Below are positions 25,855 through 34,046 of a stretch of DNA of 39,799 nt, piece after piece. Source of the stretch: an uncultured Bacteroidota bacterium (GTDB taxonomy: Bacteria; Bacteroidota; Bacteroidia; Chitinophagales; LD1); contig CAIXBT010000237.1 in assembly GCA_903917755.1 (NCBI GenBank), positions 1 through 39,799 of the forward strand. Reading direction: 5' to 3'. Each line of letters starts with the position of its first letter. The first letter of the stretch is position 1. The notes below the pieces were generated by a model, which was not told where the DNA came from, ran no database searches, and saw only the letters and a program-made list of their open reading frames with translations. The position numbers and the translations under genes are program-made.

Positions 25855-26064
25855 ATGAAAAGTTTAAAAAGCCTGGCTATCGTTTTCGCGGCAGCCCTGA
25901 TCACACTTGGTGCAAGCGCACAAGCTACTACTGCCAAGAAGGAAACAAAACCGGCAGCTAAAACCGAAGCTAAAAAGACAGAAGCTAAGAAAACCGAAGC
26001 TAAGTCTGATGCTAAGAAACCAGCTGCTAAAACAGAAGCAAAGAAAGAAGCTCCTAAGAAGTAA
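25855..26064 (+). CDS. Secreted Lys/Ala/Glu-rich low-complexity protein
   Basis: A 69-residue protein. The ATG at 25855 is chosen over an in-frame upstream one at 25798 because it begins a clean signal peptide (MKSLKSLAIVFAAALITLGASA, residues 1-22). The mature part, about 46 residues, is only Lys, Ala, Glu, Thr, Pro, Asp, Ser and Gln, built from KTEAKK and KPAAKTEA repeats. The composition is like a histone H1 tail, but the export signal points outside the cytoplasm. It is laid out like acid-shock proteins (Asr) of enterobacteria, though there is no sequence evidence of kinship. TAGTTTG at 25794-25800 is close to the Bacteroidota -7 box. A strong terminator follows. Confidence 0.75.
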   Translation: MKSLKSLAIVFAAALITLGASAQATTAKKETKPAAKTEAKKTEAKKTEAKSDAKKPAAKTEAKKEAPKK

Positions 26065-26085
26065 TCTTCCGGTTCTTTCTCTAAG

Positions 26086-26123
26086 AAATAAATCCTGGTC
26101 ATCTGGCCGGGATTTATTTTTTT
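26086..26123 (+). terminator. Rho-independent terminator after the Lys-rich gene
   Basis: AAATAAATCCTGGTC (26086-26100) pairs over its whole length, with two G-U pairs, to GGCCGGGATTTATTT (26105-26119) around the loop ATCT. A T-run (to 26123) follows. It is 22 bases beyond the stop codon. Confidence 0.9.
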
Positions 26124-26277
26124 GTGGAGGTCTGATCCCTGTCATCACAGACCGTATTCAGTTTGATGATTTAGGTTCGTGAGACGGGAACCCAGGCGGG
26201 AGATCGACAAGTATCTTGATAATAATAATAAATGGAATACGTTATTTATTATATTTATATCACCTAAAAATCAGCAT

Positions 26278-27156
26278 ATGAGAATAATATCATTGACACT
26301 GCTTTTTCTGATCTGTGCCCTCAGCCTCTACTCGCAAAAAATACAAACTTCTCTCCGGCAGACATGGCACAATAACACCTGGCAGGATTCACTGCTCGAT
26401 ACATATACCTACGACAGCAGAGGGCTTCTGGCCACAACCACAGAGCAGCGATGGAGCCCTGCCACCGACACCTGGATCGATAGCCGCCGGGACAGCCATA
26501 CTTATAATGCCGACAGCACGGAGCAGCAGCAGATCACTCAGACATGGGATGCTACAGGCCATGTCTGGCAAAACCAAAAGATGGTCACCTTCACACACCT
26601 ATCTCATAGCGGTGCCTCCATACTCTACAGTAAATGGGTGACCGGCAGCTGGCAAAACGAGTTGCAGGTAGCATCGATCTATGATAATAAAGGGCTTCTG
26701 TCCAAAAGCCTCAAGCAGAAATGGGATGCTGCTGCCGGTGTATGGGTGAATGATATCAGAGCTGACTATACCTGCCACAGCAATGGCAAAATAGACCATT
26801 ATGTATGTCAGATGTGGGATACTGCTACACAAGACTGGTCGAAAAAAAGGAAAGACCAGTGCAGATTCGCCTATGATAAGAGCGGCAGATCTCTGGGAAA
26901 CACAAATGATATTCTGGTCCATAATATCCGCATACGGCATACCAGCAAAAACATCATTTCTTATGATGGGCAGGGCCATAAGACCTCTACATCCTTCACC
27001 GACTGGGATACCCCGAGCCGCTCATGGATAGAACTCCTGCGCGAAGATTATACCAATAACAGCGACGGCTCGGTCAGCTCTTATACCTGCCAGCAATGGC
27101 ACAGATCCGGAGGAGAGCCATACAGCAAGGTAATGACGAAGTATAGTTATTTCTAA
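26278..27156 (+). CDS. Secreted W-rich repeat protein (YD-repeat-like)
   Basis: A 292-residue protein from the ATG at 26278; the frame is open to 26179 but only the internal ATG gives a signal peptide (MRIISLTLLFLICALSLYSQ). About six imperfect repeats of ~40 residues follow the pattern QxWDxxxxxWxxxxxxxYTYxxDG. This pattern of Trp, Tyr-Asp and Gly resembles short YD/RHS-like beta-strand repeats of Bacteroidota secreted proteins. There is no T9SS tail, so it is probably periplasmic or released. A palindrome begins two bases after the stop codon. The function is unknown. Confidence 0.7.
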   Translation: MRIISLTLLFLICALSLYSQKIQTSLRQTWHNNTWQDSLLDTYTYDSRGLLATTTEQRWSPATDTWIDSRRDSHTYNADSTEQQQITQTWDATGHVWQNQKMVTFTHLSHSGASILYSKWVTGSWQNELQVASIYDNKGLLSKSLKQKWDAAAGVWVNDIRADYTCHSNGKIDHYVCQMWDTATQDWSKKRKDQCRFAYDKSGRSLGNTNDILVHNIRIRHTSKNIISYDGQGHKTSTSFTDWDTPSRSWIELLREDYTNNSDGSVSSYTCQQWHRSGGEPYSKVMTKYSYF

Positions 27157-27157
27157 G

Positions 27158-27239
27158 CATTGCCTTGTGGTTGGCATCCCCGCTAAACCACAACAATGCA
27201 CTATGTGATGGTCGGCGAGGACGCCAACCAGGGGCAATG
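27158..27239. repeat. 82-bp imperfect palindrome (REP-like)
   Basis: The left arm, CATTGCC...TTGGCATCC (27158-27179), is matched by the right arm GGACGCCAACCAGGGGCAATG (27219-27239), 18 or so of 22 positions paired. The inner parts (CCCCGCTAAACCAC and GTGATGGTCGGCGAGG) also pair partly. It starts directly after a stop codon, as do the other repeats in this window, but belongs to a different sequence family. It could fold as one long hairpin in the mRNA. Confidence 0.7.
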
Positions 27240-27336
27240 ATCATGTCCGCAAGATATTGATGTCATCTGTCGTGATAAGAGATGTCATATTTCGGTCATC
27301 CTTTGCATGGTACATTTATCTTCTTAAAATAATCCT

Positions 27337-27522
27337 ATGCAAGTGATCAAACAAAGAGTCGTACAAAACTCATCAGCCATCTACGGCATGGCATTCATAG
27401 GAGCGGCGATATATTACATACAGCATGCCATTGGTTTCTGGGCGGGTGTATTGGGTGTGCTGAAGGCTCTAGTGTGGCCTGCTTTTCTGATATACAAGCT
27501 GTTCGATTTCCTTAAAATATAA
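27337..27522 (+). CDS. Small two-span membrane protein
   Basis: A 61-residue protein with two hydrophobic segments, about residues 13-29 (AIYGMAFIGAAIYYIQH) and 33-56 (FWAGVLGVLKALVWPAFLIY), and a short basic start and end. It stands alone with its own start, and no family is recognised. The composition and small gap on both sides fit a real small gene. The stop TAA lies at 27520-27522. Confidence 0.65.
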   Translation: MQVIKQRVVQNSSAIYGMAFIGAAIYYIQHAIGFWAGVLGVLKALVWPAFLIYKLFDFLKI

Positions 27523-27622
27523 GCAGCTGATACCATTCGCATTGATCTTATATCAGCATATACCTGCCCGATGGCTCAGATCATAGCAGCCCTGTTGGGG
27601 TTTCAGTGTCTCTTCCCTTAAT

Positions 27623-27657
27623 GGTGTTTCTCACCAACAAATATAAGCGGCAATGTT
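27623..27657. repeat. 35-bp dispersed direct repeat, copy 1
   Basis: Begins GGTGTTTCTCA and ends ATAAGCGGCAATGTT. A second copy with four mismatches lies at 33644-33678. Both are intergenic. In the second copy it directly follows repeat C. The rest of the gap 27523-27779 shows no gene. Confidence 0.65.
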
Positions 27658-27779
27658 AGAACAGGCTATCCCCTCCCCGACCGGCTACAAAAGGACATAA
27701 TTACTTAACCTTATTATCAGTTGCTTTCTGACTAAAATTTTACATTTTAGCGGCACACAAAAAAACACCTTTCATACTT

Positions 27780-29330
27780 ATGCAAAATACGACTTACGAC
27801 ATCATCATCATCGGTACGGGAGCAGGTGGCGGCACACTGCTTCACACACTCAAAGATTCAGGACTCAATATACTCGTGCTGGAGCGCGGCCAGTATCTCC
27901 CCCGCGAAAAAGCCAACTGGAATACCGTAGATGTATTTCAGCATGACCGCTATCACAATGCCGAGAAGTGGAGAGATGACCGAGGCAACGAGTTTCAGCC
28001 CGGTGCAGGCTATTGGGTGGGCGGCAATACCAAAGTGTATGGTGCGGCGCTCTTCCGGCTGCGTGAGCGCGACTTTGAGAAGGTGGAACATGCAGGTGGT
28101 TTCTCGCCAGAGTGGCCGCTGAAGTACAAAGACCTCGAACCCTATTATACCAAAGCTGAGAGGCTCTACGAAGTGCGCGGCAAGGCCGGTCTCGACCCTA
28201 CAGAAGGTTTCCGCAGCGAAGCGTACGGATTCGCACCGGTGAGCCATGAACCTGTCATACAGGCACTGCACGACCGGCTGGAGCTAGACGGGCTGCATCC
28301 ATTCTACATACCGCTCGGCATCAAACTCGATGAGAAAAATATGCTCGACAGTGCATGCATTCGCTGCGACACCTGCGATGGTTTCCCATGTATGATGCAT
28401 GCCAAGGCCGATGCCGACATCAACTGTGTACGTCCTGCCCTGCGCAGCAGCAAGATCACGCTGCTGACCGGTGCGCGTGCCACACGTCTGCTCACCAATA
28501 CTGCCGGCACCTCCATCACATCGGTAGAGGTAGAGATAGACGGCCAGCGCACATACTTCAAGGGCGATATCATCGTATCCTCCTGCGGTGCCATCAATAG
28601 CGCCGCACTGCTGCTCAGTTCAGATACGGCAGAGCATCCGAAGGGCCTGGCCAATAGCTCCGGGCTCGTGGGCCGCAACTTTATGAAGCATCAGAACGCC
28701 GCCATACTCGCCATAGGCAAGCGCATCAACACATCGGTATTTCAAAAGACGATGGCCATAAATGATTTCTACTGGGGCGATAAGGATTTTTCATTCCCGA
28801 TGGGCTGCATACAGCTGATGGGCAAATCAAACAAAGATATGCTCGCCAGTGATGCACCTAAATTCGCACCCGGCCTCGTGCTCGATACGATGGCTCAGCA
28901 CTCGATAGACTGGTGGCTGACCGGAGAGGACCTGCCCGATACGGACAATCGTGTGGAGATGGTGAACGGACAGATCACGCTGCGCTATCATGAGAATAAC
29001 ACGACGGGATTCGACAGGATGATGGCGAAGTGGAAACACATACTCAACGAATCTGACATAGCAGACACCGTACTCGATCATAAATTATATCTGGGCAAAA
29101 AAATACCGATAGCAGGTGTGGCGCATCAGGTGGGCACGCTGAAGTTCGGTACCGACCCTAAGACATCGGTGCTCGACATCCACTGCCGCACACATGACCT
29201 CGATAATCTCTTTGTGGTAGATGGCAGCTTCTTCCCGTCGAGCGGCGCGGTCAATCCTTCTCTTACTATCATGGCCAATGCCATAAGAGTAGGCGAATAC
29301 ATGATCGACTATCTGAAAAAAGGGAAGTGA
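27780..29330 (+). CDS. GMC-family FAD oxidoreductase
   Basis: A 516-residue flavoenzyme. The N-terminal FAD-binding loop GTGAGGGTL (residues 12-20) follows the strand YDIIII. LVLERGQYLPRE marks the second strand and ribose-binding Glu. A mid-protein SCGAINSAALLLSS is a family signature. The C-terminus has HQVGTLKFGTDP and VVDGSFFPSSGAVNPSLTI, the catalytic-His and FAD-closing region of glucose-methanol-choline oxidoreductases. A Cys cluster CIRCDTCDGFPC at ~197-208 is less usual and might bind a metal or form disulphides. Alcohol or sugar oxidation is expected, but the substrate is unknown. No signal peptide is seen. It appears to be a single-gene unit. Confidence 0.85.
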   Translation: MQNTTYDIIIIGTGAGGGTLLHTLKDSGLNILVLERGQYLPREKANWNTVDVFQHDRYHNAEKWRDDRGNEFQPGAGYWVGGNTKVYGAALFRLRERDFEKVEHAGGFSPEWPLKYKDLEPYYTKAERLYEVRGKAGLDPTEGFRSEAYGFAPVSHEPVIQALHDRLELDGLHPFYIPLGIKLDEKNMLDSACIRCDTCDGFPCMMHAKADADINCVRPALRSSKITLLTGARATRLLTNTAGTSITSVEVEIDGQRTYFKGDIIVSSCGAINSAALLLSSDTAEHPKGLANSSGLVGRNFMKHQNAAILAIGKRINTSVFQKTMAINDFYWGDKDFSFPMGCIQLMGKSNKDMLASDAPKFAPGLVLDTMAQHSIDWWLTGEDLPDTDNRVEMVNGQITLRYHENNTTGFDRMMAKWKHILNESDIADTVLDHKLYLGKKIPIAGVAHQVGTLKFGTDPKTSVLDIHCRTHDLDNLFVVDGSFFPSSGAVNPSLTIMANAIRVGEYMIDYLKKGK

Positions 29331-29371
29331 TGATCCTCATATAGGTAAAAAATTCACACAAAAAGCACGAA

Positions 29372-29409
29372 GGCTGTTTGTCCCCCGCTGGCGGGGGCAA
29401 GGGGGTGGA
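29372..29409. repeat. Dispersed repeat B, inverted copy
   Basis: GGCTGTTTGTCCCCCGCTGG, continuing CGGGGGCAAGGGGGTGGA: the reverse of the copy at 609-644. It is found 42 bases after the GMC gene stop. Confidence 0.75.
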
Positions 29410-29522
29410 GTCATATACCGCAGCAGCTCTGAGTTTTTCAGGGAAAATATATTTCTCGCAAAAACGCGGAAACGCAAAGAATACATTAACCACATAGCAA
29501 CATAGAAAACATAGCCTGTATT

Positions 29523-29563
29523 GGCTGTTGCTCCCTCTCCTTCAGGAGAGGGCCGGGGTGAGG
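29523..29563. repeat. Dispersed repeat A, inverted copy
   Basis: GGCTGTTGCTCCCTCTCC, loop TTCA, then GGAGAGGGCCGGGGTGAGG. The palindrome is intact. It lies 27 bases past the stop of the minus-strand phosphoribosyltransferase gene, so it marks the 3' end of that unit. With the B copy it fills the gap between two convergent genes. Confidence 0.8.
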
Positions 29564-29589
29564 TAAACAATTCACACAAAATACTCCTC

Positions 29590-30204
29590 TTACATCTCTT
29601 GCAGCAGTTCCATCACCTCTTCGTCTGTCACTTCAGAGAAGTCATGATAGAAAAGACTCACAGCCCTCAGATTGCCGGGAATGAGCGGGCAGATGAGCAC
29701 ATCGGCATACTGCCTGATCCGGGCCGCAGCTTCGCGTGAGGCCACAGGCACTGCCACCACTACCTGTTTGGGTGCTTTGTGGCGGATCATTTGCACAGCG
29801 GCCAGTATCGTGGCGCCTGTCGCTGCACCATCATCGACTATGATCACCACTTTATCTTTCAGGTCTGCGGGCTGCCGTTCGCCCATGAATTTTTTATAAC
29901 GCTCATTGAGATCCTGACGGATACGCACAGTCTCCGAATCGATATACGATGCATTCACCTTATATGTCCCGTCTATGACACTGTCGTCTATACTCATGGC
30001 ACCTATGGCCAGCTCTTTGTTGAGCGGATGTCCGATCTTTTTGGTCAGCAGCAGTTCCATCGGCATATGCAGTGCCCTCGCTATGTGGTATCCTATCGGC
30101 ACACCACCTCGGGGAATGGCCATCACGATCGCATCCTGATCTTTATATTCTCTCAGCAGAGCGATCAGCTGAATGGCCGCATCATATCTGTTTTCGAAGA
30201 TCAT
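29590..30204 (-). CDS. Phosphoribosyltransferase-domain protein
   Basis: A 204-residue protein with the PRPP-binding motif VVIIVDDGAATGATI (about 119-133) and the N-terminal PRGGVPIGYHIAR (31-43), both typical of this fold. It belongs to a stand-alone group of predicted phosphoribosyltransferases found with an alpha/beta hydrolase, sometimes fused to it, in stress loci. The specific substrate is unknown. Its ATG overlaps the stop of the upstream hydrolase (ATGA), so the two are translated together. A repeat A hairpin follows the gene. Confidence 0.85.
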   Translation of the reverse strand: MIFENRYDAAIQLIALLREYKDQDAIVMAIPRGGVPIGYHIARALHMPMELLLTKKIGHPLNKELAIGAMSIDDSVIDGTYKVNASYIDSETVRIRQDLNERYKKFMGERQPADLKDKVVIIVDDGAATGATILAAVQMIRHKAPKQVVVAVPVASREAAARIRQYADVLICPLIPGNLRAVSLFYHDFSEVTDEEVMELLQEM

Positions 30205-30887
30205 AGGGCATGGATTTTATGTTTGTGAACGGGATGTACCAGATGCGCATCAAACCACTCTGCGGCCAGCTGCGCTACCTCATCGAGTTTCCCTTCTTCT
30301 TCGAACAGATGCGAAGCGCCTTCTACTATCACCAGGTTCTTTTCGCATTTCAGCAGGCGATAGGCCTCTCGATTCAGATCGATCACATCGGTATCGAGAC
30401 CACCCACTATCAGCAGTGTGGGCACCCGGACCAGCGGCAGTCGCGATGCTGCCAGATCAGGCCTGCCCCCGCGCGATACCACCGCCTCTGCCAGTCCGCT
30501 CATATGTGCAGCCGCTCTGAGTGCCGCAGCAGCTCCGGTACTGGCCCCGAAATATCCCACATGCAGTCGCATCAGTATCGGATCTGTCTTGACATATTCC
30601 GTCACAGCCTCCAGACGATCGGTGAGCAGGTCTATATCAAAACGTTTATCGTAGACCTCATCTTCGGCAGCTGTGAGCAGGTCGATCAGCAGTGTAGCCA
30701 TGCCTCGATCATGGAGGGCCTCAGCCACATGCCTGTTTCGCGGACTGCGCCGACTGCTGCCGCTGCCATGTGCGAATATGACCAGACTTACGGCATCTTC
30801 CGGTACATAGAGATCGCCTTTGAGATGCATCCTGTTCTCTTCTTCTTCGAGTGGTATCCTTACTTCTTTTCTGATATGCTTTTCCAT
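30201..30887 (-). CDS. Alpha/beta hydrolase (dienelactone-hydrolase type)
   Basis: A 228-residue hydrolase. The oxyanion loop is VIFAHGSGSSRRSPRN (37-52). The nucleophile elbow is GASTG with S116, the acid is in GGLDTDV (D165 or D167), and the His is in EGASHLFEE (H193). The set is complete, so it is probably active. There is no export signal. It comes first in a two-gene unit with the phosphoribosyltransferase. The 137-base gap upstream is shared with the divergent esterase gene, so the two units may respond together. The substrate is unknown. Confidence 0.85.
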   Translation of the reverse strand: MEKHIRKEVRIPLEEEENRMHLKGDLYVPEDAVSLVIFAHGSGSSRRSPRNRHVAEALHDRGMATLLIDLLTAAEDEVYDKRFDIDLLTDRLEAVTEYVKTDPILMRLHVGYFGASTGAAAALRAAAHMSGLAEAVVSRGGRPDLAASRLPLVRVPTLLIVGGLDTDVIDLNREAYRLLKCEKNLVIVEGASHLFEEEGKLDEVAQLAAEWFDAHLVHPVHKHKIHAL

Positions 30888-31024
30888 AAAAATATTTTTT
30901 TAGACATCACAAAACTACCTATGAGTTGTCATCAATGAACTGATGCAAATCAGATGGTCTCATAATTGTTTTCATCAATATCAGAAGCGGATAATCATTC
31001 CTTTGATAAGCAAAAAATACGATC

Positions 31025-32350
31025 ATGGAAGACTATGCAATAAAAGACATTCCGCACGGCATCGATATATCTGATATACTGTCGCGAAACTCTATAGACC
31101 TGACTCCGGATAGTCTGGACCGTGTGGTGGATGCGATAGGCGATGCCAAATATGTACTGCTCGGCGAAGCCTCTCACGGCACACATGAATACTACAGCTG
31201 GCGTGCCAAACTCAGCAGGAAGCTCATCATCGAAAAAGGTTTTTCATTCATAGCTGTGGAGGGTGACTGGCCGGATTGCTACCGTGTGAACCGCTATGTG
31301 AGAAACTATAACGATGCGGGCCGGACTGCCGTAGATGTGCTGCACAGCTTCGATCGCTGGCCTACCTGGATGTGGGCCAACTGGGAAGTGGCGGCACTCA
31401 TAGACTGGATGAAAAGATACAATGAGAAGCAGAGCCGCGATAAGAAAGCAGGCTTCTACGGGCTCGATGTGTACAGCCTCTGGGAGTCGCTGAATGCGAT
31501 CATCAGTTATCTCGACAAGGTGGACAAGTGTGCCAAAGAAATAGCCATGAAGGCATTGAGATGTTTCGAACCATACAACGACAAGGAAGGAACGACCTAT
31601 GCACAGGCTACCCGCTATATACCCCTGAGCTGCGAAAAAGATGTGCTGGCACTGCTCATGGAGATAGTGGGAAAGATACCGCAGTACAATACGGATCATG
31701 AAGCGGTGCTGAGCGCAGAGCAAAATGCCTACGTGATAGCCAATGCCGAAAAATACTATCGCACCATGATGAGCGCGGGCCCTGAGTCGTGGAACATACG
31801 CGACCGGCACATGGTCAGCACACTGGAGAGGATCATGAGGTTTCATGGCAAAGAGGCCAAGGGCATCATATGGGAACACAACACGCACATAGGCGATGCA
31901 CGCGCCACCAGCATGTCATCTGAAGGTATGCTGAATGTAGGTCAACTGCTGAATGAGCAGCATAAGAATGAAGTCTATTCGATAGGCTTCGGTTCTTATG
32001 AAGGCAGCGTAGTGGCGGGCTACAAATGGGGCGATGAGATGCATGTGGTCCATGCGCCTAAGGCTGCGGAGGGCAGCTGGGAACACTTTCTGCACGGGCA
32101 GTCTCCGCGCGACAGGATCATATTCATGGGCGATGAAATGAAAAAGGTTTTCGGCAGAAAGGTGTACGGACATCGCGCCATAGGTGTGGTCTATGACCCG
32201 AGACATGAGCGCCGCGGCAACTATGTGCCCAGCATCCTGCCCATGCGCTATGATGCATTCATCTATATCGACAGGACCACGGCCCTGAACCCGCTGCATA
32301 TCAAACCTAACGGCCATGAGATACCGGAGACCTATCCATTCGGCATGTGA
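31025..32350 (+). CDS. Erythromycin-esterase-family protein
   Basis: A 441-residue protein of the erythromycin esterase superfamily (EreA/EreB and succinoglycan-related proteins). Signature parts are LLGEASHGTHEYYSWR (45-60; E48, H51 and H54 are the usual active-site residues), FIAVEGDWPDCYRVNRYVR (75-93; E79), WNIRDRHM and IIWEHNTHIGDAR. Most chromosomal members are not macrolide resistance genes, and their natural substrate is unclear, so resistance should not be inferred. The divergent hydrolase/phosphoribosyltransferase pair and the Hsp20 downstream form a stress-type cassette that recurs in many bacteria. Confidence 0.85.
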   Translation: MEDYAIKDIPHGIDISDILSRNSIDLTPDSLDRVVDAIGDAKYVLLGEASHGTHEYYSWRAKLSRKLIIEKGFSFIAVEGDWPDCYRVNRYVRNYNDAGRTAVDVLHSFDRWPTWMWANWEVAALIDWMKRYNEKQSRDKKAGFYGLDVYSLWESLNAIISYLDKVDKCAKEIAMKALRCFEPYNDKEGTTYAQATRYIPLSCEKDVLALLMEIVGKIPQYNTDHEAVLSAEQNAYVIANAEKYYRTMMSAGPESWNIRDRHMVSTLERIMRFHGKEAKGIIWEHNTHIGDARATSMSSEGMLNVGQLLNEQHKNEVYSIGFGSYEGSVVAGYKWGDEMHVVHAPKAAEGSWEHFLHGQSPRDRIIFMGDEMKKVFGRKVYGHRAIGVVYDPRHERRGNYVPSILPMRYDAFIYIDRTTALNPLHIKPNGHEIPETYPFGM

Positions 32351-32468
32351 CTGCGCATATATGTGCCGTGACCACTCTCAATGCTGCGTCTGATGCTACT
32401 CAGCAGTATACTGCAAGTACCATCTTATTTTTGTTTTTGAAAATCATTAATAACCCTAAATAAATAAT

Positions 32469-32882
32469 ATGCTAGTCAGATCAAAAAACAAAGGAGTATT
32501 GGACTCTTTCTACTCATCAGATCTACATCTGAGCAATGCCGAAGTGGTGGGAACTCTGATGCCCGCGATCAATGTATTCGAAGATGAAGATGAATATATC
32601 ATCGAAGTAGCTGTGCCCGGCATGAGCAGAGAAGACTTCAGTATCAAAGTGGACGATGGCGAGCTGACCATCTCTGCCGATACGGCTTTCGAAGAGGATG
32701 AGAACGAAGGCGGATACACCTATCGGGAATACAATTATCAATCCTTCAGTCGCTCGTTCACCCTGCCAGATGATGCGGTGGAAGATGGTATCGATGCCAT
32801 CTATCAGGATGGAGAGCTGATCATCACCATCCCCAAATCCTTAGAGTGGGTCAGCAGCGGATACGATATCGAGATCAGGTAG
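32469..32882 (+). CDS. Hsp20 small heat-shock protein
   Basis: A 137-residue alpha-crystallin-domain chaperone. The start of the domain is PAINVFEDEDEYIIEVAVPG (about 33-52), and DFSIKVDDGELTISAD follows. FSRSFTLPDDAV and the closing DGELIITIPK are family hallmarks. The short N-terminal arm is typical of the bacterial class A/B type. It keeps unfolded proteins from aggregating, in large cytoplasmic oligomers. It lies 118 bases after the esterase gene on the same strand and could share its message. Confidence 0.9.
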   Translation: MLVRSKNKGVLDSFYSSDLHLSNAEVVGTLMPAINVFEDEDEYIIEVAVPGMSREDFSIKVDDGELTISADTAFEEDENEGGYTYREYNYQSFSRSFTLPDDAVEDGIDAIYQDGELIITIPKSLEWVSSGYDIEIR

Positions 32883-32946
32883 ACAGGAGCGAAGAGCAGA
32901 AGCTATAAGCTGGCAGGTGCCGTTTTCCTGATACAAAATATTCTTT

Positions 32947-33624
32947 ATGCAATATCAAGAGAAGTACAGGCTGAAGGTAAAAAATCAATTGGCTCTCATA
33001 GAGACCAACTGGGATCTGGCACAGAAGCGAGAGCGGTTTCTGCTGAAATTTGCCATCAACTTTGCGATCTGCTTCATGCTGTACATACTGGCAGCGCATA
33101 TCATATTCCTAAACCGGTACAGAGAGGCTGTGACGCTGGATGATCCTATACTGAAACATCTGAGGCCATACGATTTCTCTGTACCTATTTTTATGCTCAT
33201 GTACAGTGGCATCATGATCAGTATATATCAGCTCATTCCGCAGCCGCAGCGGCTCTATTATGCCTTCAGGGCTTTCACGGCATTGATCCTTCTGCGTACG
33301 ATATTCATCTTTGTCACACCCATAGGTCCGCCGCATGATCTGATCGTGCTACAGGACCCCTTTATCGATGGTGTGGTGGGCTTCAGAGGCCAGGTACTCA
33401 ACGATCTTTTCTTTTCAGGCCATGTGGCCAATCTCTATCTTCTTGCATTCATAGCACGCCCTGGTCGCATCAGAAATTATCTCTTCACCATCGCAGCCAT
33501 CGTGTCCGTACTGCTGGTATGGCAGAAAGTACACTACACCGCAGATGTACTCGCAGCGCCATTTTTCTCCTATGCCTGCTATTCATATTTCATGAAAGAA
33601 AGAACGAGGGTTATACCCTCCTAA
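32947..33624 (+). CDS. PAP2 / sphingomyelin-synthase-like membrane phosphatase
   Basis: A 225-residue protein with about five or six membrane spans (from ~33 onwards). It has the conserved active-site set FFSGH (H159) and VHYTADVLAAP (H196 and D200), which is the His-His-Asp triad of the sphingomyelin-synthase/PAP2 C-terminal group. It should work on lipid phosphate esters at the membrane. The C-terminal residues VIPS and the stop codon come from a dispersed repeat C, so the last residues are probably a recent addition. Confidence 0.75.
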   Translation: MQYQEKYRLKVKNQLALIETNWDLAQKRERFLLKFAINFAICFMLYILAAHIIFLNRYREAVTLDDPILKHLRPYDFSVPIFMLMYSGIMISIYQLIPQPQRLYYAFRAFTALILLRTIFIFVTPIGPPHDLIVLQDPFIDGVVGFRGQVLNDLFFSGHVANLYLLAFIARPGRIRNYLFTIAAIVSVLLVWQKVHYTADVLAAPFFSYACYSYFMKERTRVIPS

Positions 33625-33641
33625 ATCCTCTGAAGGGAGGG
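33615..33641. repeat. Dispersed repeat C, inverted copy at a gene end
   Basis: ACCCTCCTAAATCCTCTGAA, continuing GGGAGGG, is the reverse of the 38051 copy with a small change. It overlaps the last codons of the PAP2-like gene and supplies its TAA stop. Confidence 0.75.
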
Positions 33642-33643
33642 TT

Positions 33644-33678
33644 GGTGTTTCTCACATACAAGTATAAGCGGCAACGTT
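33644..33678. repeat. 35-bp dispersed direct repeat, copy 2
   Basis: GGTGTTTCTCACATACAAGT, continuing ATAAGCGGCAACGTT. It differs at four positions from the copy at 27623-27657. It directly abuts a repeat C copy. Confidence 0.65.
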
Positions 33679-33759
33679 GTTGGGGACGCTTCGTTCAAAC
33701 ACCAACAACGGCTCGAAATGTATTACCCCCCTAAAGGGGGCCAATGCTAATGTATTCAA

Positions 33760-33787
33760 GTCCTCCCTTCAGAGAATTTAGGAGGGT
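33760..33787. repeat. Dispersed repeat C, variant copy
   Basis: GTCCTCCCTTCAGAGAATTT, then AGGAGGGT. It is the 38051 sequence with the inner palindrome arm changed (AGAGAA for AGGGAGG). Confidence 0.7.
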
Positions 33788-33850
33788 CAATTGTGCTTTA
33801 TTGAAAATGCAAATCACTGTTTTATGAATGGGATTAACAGCCCAATACAT

Positions 33851-33890
33851 CCTCACCCCGGCCCTCTCCAAAGGAGAGGGAGCAACTGCC
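33851..33890. repeat. Dispersed repeat A
   Basis: CCTCACCCCGGCCCTCTCC, loop AAA, GGAGAGGGAGCAACTGCC. The palindrome is intact and is preceded by AATACAT as in the copies near 37,990. Confidence 0.8.
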
Positions 33891-34046
33891 CATACATGAG
33901 CTTGTATTCAAGATAGGCGGAAAGATGTATTGGTTGTTAAATACCTCAAACTTATAGACTTGTAATATTTTTTTAGCTTTGAATCATCAATAGCTGAAGA
34001 CATGCCTTTTGCTTAGTCAATTTTCCATTGTCAATTTTCCGCTGCC

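Larger units (their letters stand above)
33679..34046. other. Gene-free stretch with repeats
   Basis: No gene is supported. It holds a small palindrome CCCCCCTAAAGGGGGCC (about 33726-33742), a variant of repeat C (33760-33787) and a repeat A copy (33851-33890). It ends with TCAATTTTCC / TTGTCAATTTTCC just before the SUKH gene. These are the leftovers common in the gaps of this window. Confidence 0.6.

Noticed and set aside
31244-31888. 214-codon ORF antisense to the erythromycin-esterase-like gene
   Set aside because: The esterase-family motifs are on the plus strand throughout. The antisense product is rich in His, Val and Arg in a way typical of reverse-frame shadows.
31025-32350. Macrolide resistance gene
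   Set aside because: Family membership alone does not show this; the neighbours are stress genes and no mobile resistance context is seen.
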